This document shows, in pieces, positions 62,301-64,000 of a stretch of 64,000 nt of DNA. The first letter of the stretch is position 1; each line of letters begins with the position of its first letter. Both the position numbers and the translations under genes were made by a program. Origin of the DNA: Asterias rubens (lineage: Eukaryota > Echinodermata > Asteroidea > Forcipulatida > Asteriidae); contig NC_047070.1 in assembly GCF_902459465.1 (NCBI RefSeq), positions 14,596,156 through 14,660,155 of the forward strand. Reading direction: 5' to 3'. The notes beneath the pieces are model-generated. The model had not been told where the DNA came from. It did not search any database and saw nothing but the letters and a program-made list of their open reading frames with translations.

Positions 62301-63943
62301 TATCAATATAAACCACGAGGGAAACTGACTGAGTAAATTTTCAAATGATTTTTAGGGTTGAACAAAGAATTGACTAGAGTGGGGTTCGAACCAACGACCT
62401 CCGGATTAACGTGCCGACGCTCTACCAACTGAGCTATCTAGCCCTATATTGGTGGTGTCCCTATTTTGTCAATGTCTAGTCAATTCTTTGTTCAACCCCG
62501 AAAATCATTTCAAAATTTACCCAGTCAGTTTCCTTTGTGGTTTATATTGATATCTGAAACAAAAAGTCGCATCCCCTTAAGGTGATCCCCTGGCTGCCGC
62601 TTCCCAGGTTGTATCGTAATTTGGGTGTGATCCCTGGCTACACGGCAGTTAACGGTTGTATGGCTTCTGACTGGCACCCTGAACAAAGATATTGACAAAA
62701 TAGGGACACCACCAATCTATGGCTAGATAGCTCAGTTGGTAGAGCGCCGGCACGTTAATCCGGAGGTCGTTGGTTCGAATCCCACTCTAGTCAATTCTTT
62801 GTTCAACCCCAAAAATCGTTTGTAATAATTGTAAGACTCGTAAATCTTACCACTGTTGTTGCTGTTATTTCAAGCATTTCCGTCGTTGTAGCCTGGAAAA
62901 AAAAAAATGAGAAAGACATCATTGAATAATTGTATAGTAGCCCGCTTTGCAAGAACGGCCCTTATGTTCCAAAATTGACTTTTGGAGATCAAACATAGAG
63001 GAAAAGGTCATACTCTAAGCTTTAATGTTGTGTCTGTTGGAGCTCTGCAGCATCTTGCACTCTGGAGACTGACAATATTATACATTGTAAAGATTTTAGT
63101 AAAGTACAGGCCTGTATGCTTCGTTTTTGAAAGGGCAAGGACACCAAGGCATTTTCTCTTTGGCAAAGGGCACCTTATGAGGAAATTGTAAATTTCTACT
63201 GGAGCATTTCAAGGGCACCAAGACAATGGCAAGGGGATTGCCTCCGTTGCCTCCGTGAAGTATCAGGCCTAGTACCCTAGCAACAAACACTTTCTTGCTA
63301 GAATTTGCTTCTGAAATTTAAAAAGACATAATGGGGGTGTCGTGGCCGAGCAAATAAGGGTACCGAACTCAAGCTCTGGTGTTTCTGTTTAGCAGAGTGT
63401 GGGTTCGAGTCCCGTTCGTGACACGTACTTGTGTCCCTGAGCAAGACACTATACTTAAAACTATAATTGCTTCTCTCCACCCAGGGGTAAATGGGTACCT
63501 GTGAGGGCAGAGATAGTTCTTGTGATTAGTTTAATAGCTTAGTAGCGCATATTTGTTGCACAGGCTTCACACTCAGAAAGCTGAAATGGTTTAAGGAATG
63601 AATTAAATGGCCCAGTGACCAGAGGTAATAAAGTTGGAAGCGCTTTGAGACGCCCTTCGGATGTGTAAAGCGCTATATAAAAATCAATTATTACTATTGT
63701 AAAAGTTATCCTGCACAGGTAGAAAAATTACACAGCAATGTTCTTTTCAATTTATTCAAAATCTGTTAATGTGTAAACTTACCTCTTCGCCGTATGTTAC
63801 CGCGCCCACCTGTAGGTATTGGACTGGGGTTAGAGTGTAGCCATTGAACGTCAGAGTAATGTCACCAGACTGAATGTCGCTCCAAATTTCCTCCTGGGTG
63901 GCATTCAAGTCTCCTTGGATGTCAAACGAGACAAGAATGGATC
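56311..63943 (-). CDS. SEA-domain, single-pass membrane protein with cytoplasmic MYND zinc finger (5' end off window)
   Basis: Nine coding exons on the minus strand: 63943-63783, 62892-62851, 62127-62101, 61612-61580, 60458-60359, 60018-59943, 59137-59019, 58492-58223, 56477-56311 (995 nt, about 330 residues plus the TAA at 56313-56311). All junctions are GT/AG and in phase. The first exon reads GSILVSFDIQGDL then an NAT glycosylation site and FNGYTLTPVQYL; GSILV fits the G|SVVV self-cleavage motif of SEA domains. Three tiny exons encode a Thr-rich stalk. Exon 60458-60359 encodes a TM helix (CVIIIIVSLGPVILLTIVLTAW) followed by the stop-transfer KFCKCR. The cytoplasmic tail has a Pro/Thr linker, an 89-residue exon of unknown fold (DLRDDVTRALP, VLSEVYQADSVLIRWV) and a terminal MYND finger: CTC, then CSLC, YCSPKC and WAHHSMNC, with all zinc ligands present. 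SEA domains occur in mucin-like surface proteins; MYND fingers bind proline-rich partners, usually in nuclear or cytosolic proteins. I do not recognise an ortholog by name. The start codon and signal peptide must lie beyond 64000. Confidence 0.83.
56600..56740 (+). repeat. Possible Penelope-like element 3' end fragment
   Basis: AGACTAGCAGAGTATACTGT, GCGTCGAGACC and the stem-loop GCTCTTTTCAGAGC parallel the segment at 57535-57605. This end pattern resembles what I recall of Penelope-like retroelement 3' ends. Tentative. Confidence 0.35.
57535..57604 (+). repeat. Possible Penelope-like element 3' end fragment
   Basis: GACGATCAGAGCATACTGAT, CGAAACGTCGAGTTAAACC and the stem-loop GGTTCTTTTCAGAACC. 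The palindromic element at 57605 abuts it. Assignment is from memory of the motif, not alignment. Confidence 0.4.
57605..58125 (+). mobile_element. ~520-bp composite palindromic element, copy A (SEA-MYND intron)
   Basis: Runs from TAGTATACACATAATGAATG to TTGGGTGTTATATAAAG. It contains one imperfect palindrome (about 57627-57748) and one perfect 87-bp palindrome (57937-58023, arms 43 bp, 1-base spacer). A 72-codon frame (57811-58029) with a hydrophobic start (MLVILLCLLAVTPAALP) crosses it. The element recurs in reverse at 60500-61020. Confidence 0.85.
58860..58957. repeat. CAGGCCTG-related element, variant subfamily fragment
   Basis: TAGAGTGCCCTTTGAAAGAT, GAAAATGGCCTGGCCCTCTC and GAAATTCCAGGCCTGT; it ends about 60 bp before the exon at 59019-59137. 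Similar pieces are at 6294-6355 and 51225-51310. Confidence 0.6.
59213..59526 (-). repeat. tRNA-Glu-like SINE (minus strand)
   Basis: On the minus strand it begins GGGTGGCACGGTTGGCTTGT, with CGCCTCTCACC at the anticodon-loop position and B box GGTTCGATTCCTGGTC, followed by a ~240-bp body ending in TAGCCCCCCAAATTATTATT. Bounded by AT-rich sequence; a fragment lies at 41505-41625. Confidence 0.75.
59630..59795. repeat. SINE fragment related to 12150-12335
   Basis: AGTTTTAGATGTGGGAGGAA, CCCAATCCACATCCAAGGCT and ACTGAGCAAACCTGA match the TTF2 intron 11 fragment. Confidence 0.6.
60500..61020 (-). mobile_element. ~520-bp composite palindromic element, copy B (inverted)
   Basis: Near-identical reverse complement of 57605-58125. 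It has the same palindromes, though one arm is shortened (AAAAGCTGAG instead of AAAAGCACGG), and the same 72-codon frame at 60814-60596 with two substitutions in the part I compared. It starts 42 bp upstream of the TM-encoding exon. Confidence 0.85.
61320..61500. mobile_element. CATAGAGCTGCTTA foldback-family element
   Basis: CCCAATTGCATAGAGCTGCT, AGCTAAGCACAACAAGATAA and TGACTGGTAGCCTGCTAAGC. Confidence 0.6.
61765..62062. repeat. Inverted pair of tRNA-like sequences, type 2
   Basis: The minus-strand copy (about 61787-61850; GGGTGAGATTTGAACCCACG is its inverted B box) faces a plus-strand copy (about 61990-62060; TAGTCTAGTTGGTAAGTCAC ... GGGTTTCCAATCCCACCC). Both are too degraded to be functional tRNAs and are best explained as tRNA-derived repeats. 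Confidence 0.6.
62282..62830. repeat. Inverted pair of tRNA-Asn-like repeats
   Basis: Two facing copies: 62371-62443 (minus) and 62721-62793 (plus), each with TAGCTCAGTTGGTAGAGCG and GGTTCGAATCCCAC-type A and B boxes and GTT at the anticodon position. Flanks (GAATTGACTAGAG, TTCTTTGTTCAACCCC, GGGACACCACCAAT) are shared, so the unit is a SINE-like repeat. Position 33 is C, not T, and one anticodon-stem pair is mismatched, arguing against a working tRNA gene. Confidence 0.7.
63107..63271 (-). repeat. CAGGCCTG-family element, complete (inverted)
   Basis: CAGGCCTGTATGCTTCGTTT at the left and TGAAGTATCAGGCCT at the right, the reverse of 40350-40521. Confidence 0.85.
63337..63695 (+). repeat. tRNA-derived SINE, near full length
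   Basis: TCGTGGCCGAGCAAATAAGG (A box region), GGGTTCGAGTCCCGTTCG (B box), the body TGTCCCTGAGCAAGACACTA and the tail AAGCGCTTTGAGACGCCCTT ... GCGCTATATAAAAATCAATT. A tail-only relative is at 51020-51085. Confidence 0.8.
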
Positions 63944-64000
63944 CTAGGATTGGAAGAGAAGACTTCATGAAGTTGTCCAAAGCAATAAAAAGGTAGAATT

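Noticed and set aside
62371..62793. Functional tRNA-Asn genes
   Set aside because: C at position 33, a mismatched anticodon stem, and shared SINE-like flanks argue for tRNA-derived repeats.
1..64000. CRISPR arrays, bacterial operons, or viral genes
   Set aside because: Repeats are dispersed or simple tandem units without spacer structure, genes are spliced, and no polymerase, capsid or integrase frame is seen.

Overview
This window comes from an intron-rich animal nuclear genome. Five protein-coding genes can be reconstructed exon by exon with canonical GT/AG junctions and consistent reading phase. The gene set (TTF2, LST2/ZFYVE28, CHMP7, SMIM19), the protein divergence from human, the AT-rich introns packed with small foldback elements and tRNA-derived SINEs, and a SEA-transmembrane-MYND gene suggest an invertebrate deuterostome. 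An echinoderm such as a sea star is my best guess, but that is inference. There are no bacterial operons, CRISPR arrays or large transposase/polymerase ORFs.

Layout. (1) 2160-4651, minus strand: the first three coding exons of CHMP7; the ESCRT-III half lies off the left edge. (2) 4652-5090: a 439-bp head-to-head promoter. (3) 5091-18340, plus strand: complete TTF2, 20 coding exons, 1150 aa. (4) 18341-23093: convergent intergenic and UTR space. (5) 23094-47769, minus strand: complete LST2/ZFYVE28, 12 coding exons, 1030 aa, with an 11.4-kb first intron. (6) 50627-52048, minus strand: complete SMIM19, 3 coding exons, 106 aa. (7) 56311-63943, minus strand: the 3' nine coding exons of an unnamed single-pass membrane protein with a SEA domain, a Thr-rich stalk, one TM helix, an uncharacterised cytoplasmic domain and a C-terminal MYND zinc finger. 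Its 5' end lies off the right edge.

Biology. CHMP7 (ESCRT recruitment to the reforming nuclear envelope) and TTF2 (an SNF2-family ATPase that strips RNA polymerase II from DNA, notably at mitosis) share a divergent promoter, so co-regulation around cell division is plausible. LST2 is an endosomal FYVE protein that restrains EGFR signalling. The most unusual locus is the SEA-TM-MYND gene, whose architecture suggests a cleavable surface receptor with a protein-interaction zinc finger on its tail.

Non-coding space is dominated by short non-autonomous elements: a TTAA-flanked family (AGGCAGTGGACACTATTGG ends), a CAGGCCTG-ended family, three palindromic foldback families, at least four tRNA-derived SINE types, and a ~520-bp element present as an inverted pair inside the SEA-MYND gene. 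One copy of the latter contains an 87-bp perfect palindrome. All exon boundaries were read by eye and have no transcript support here.
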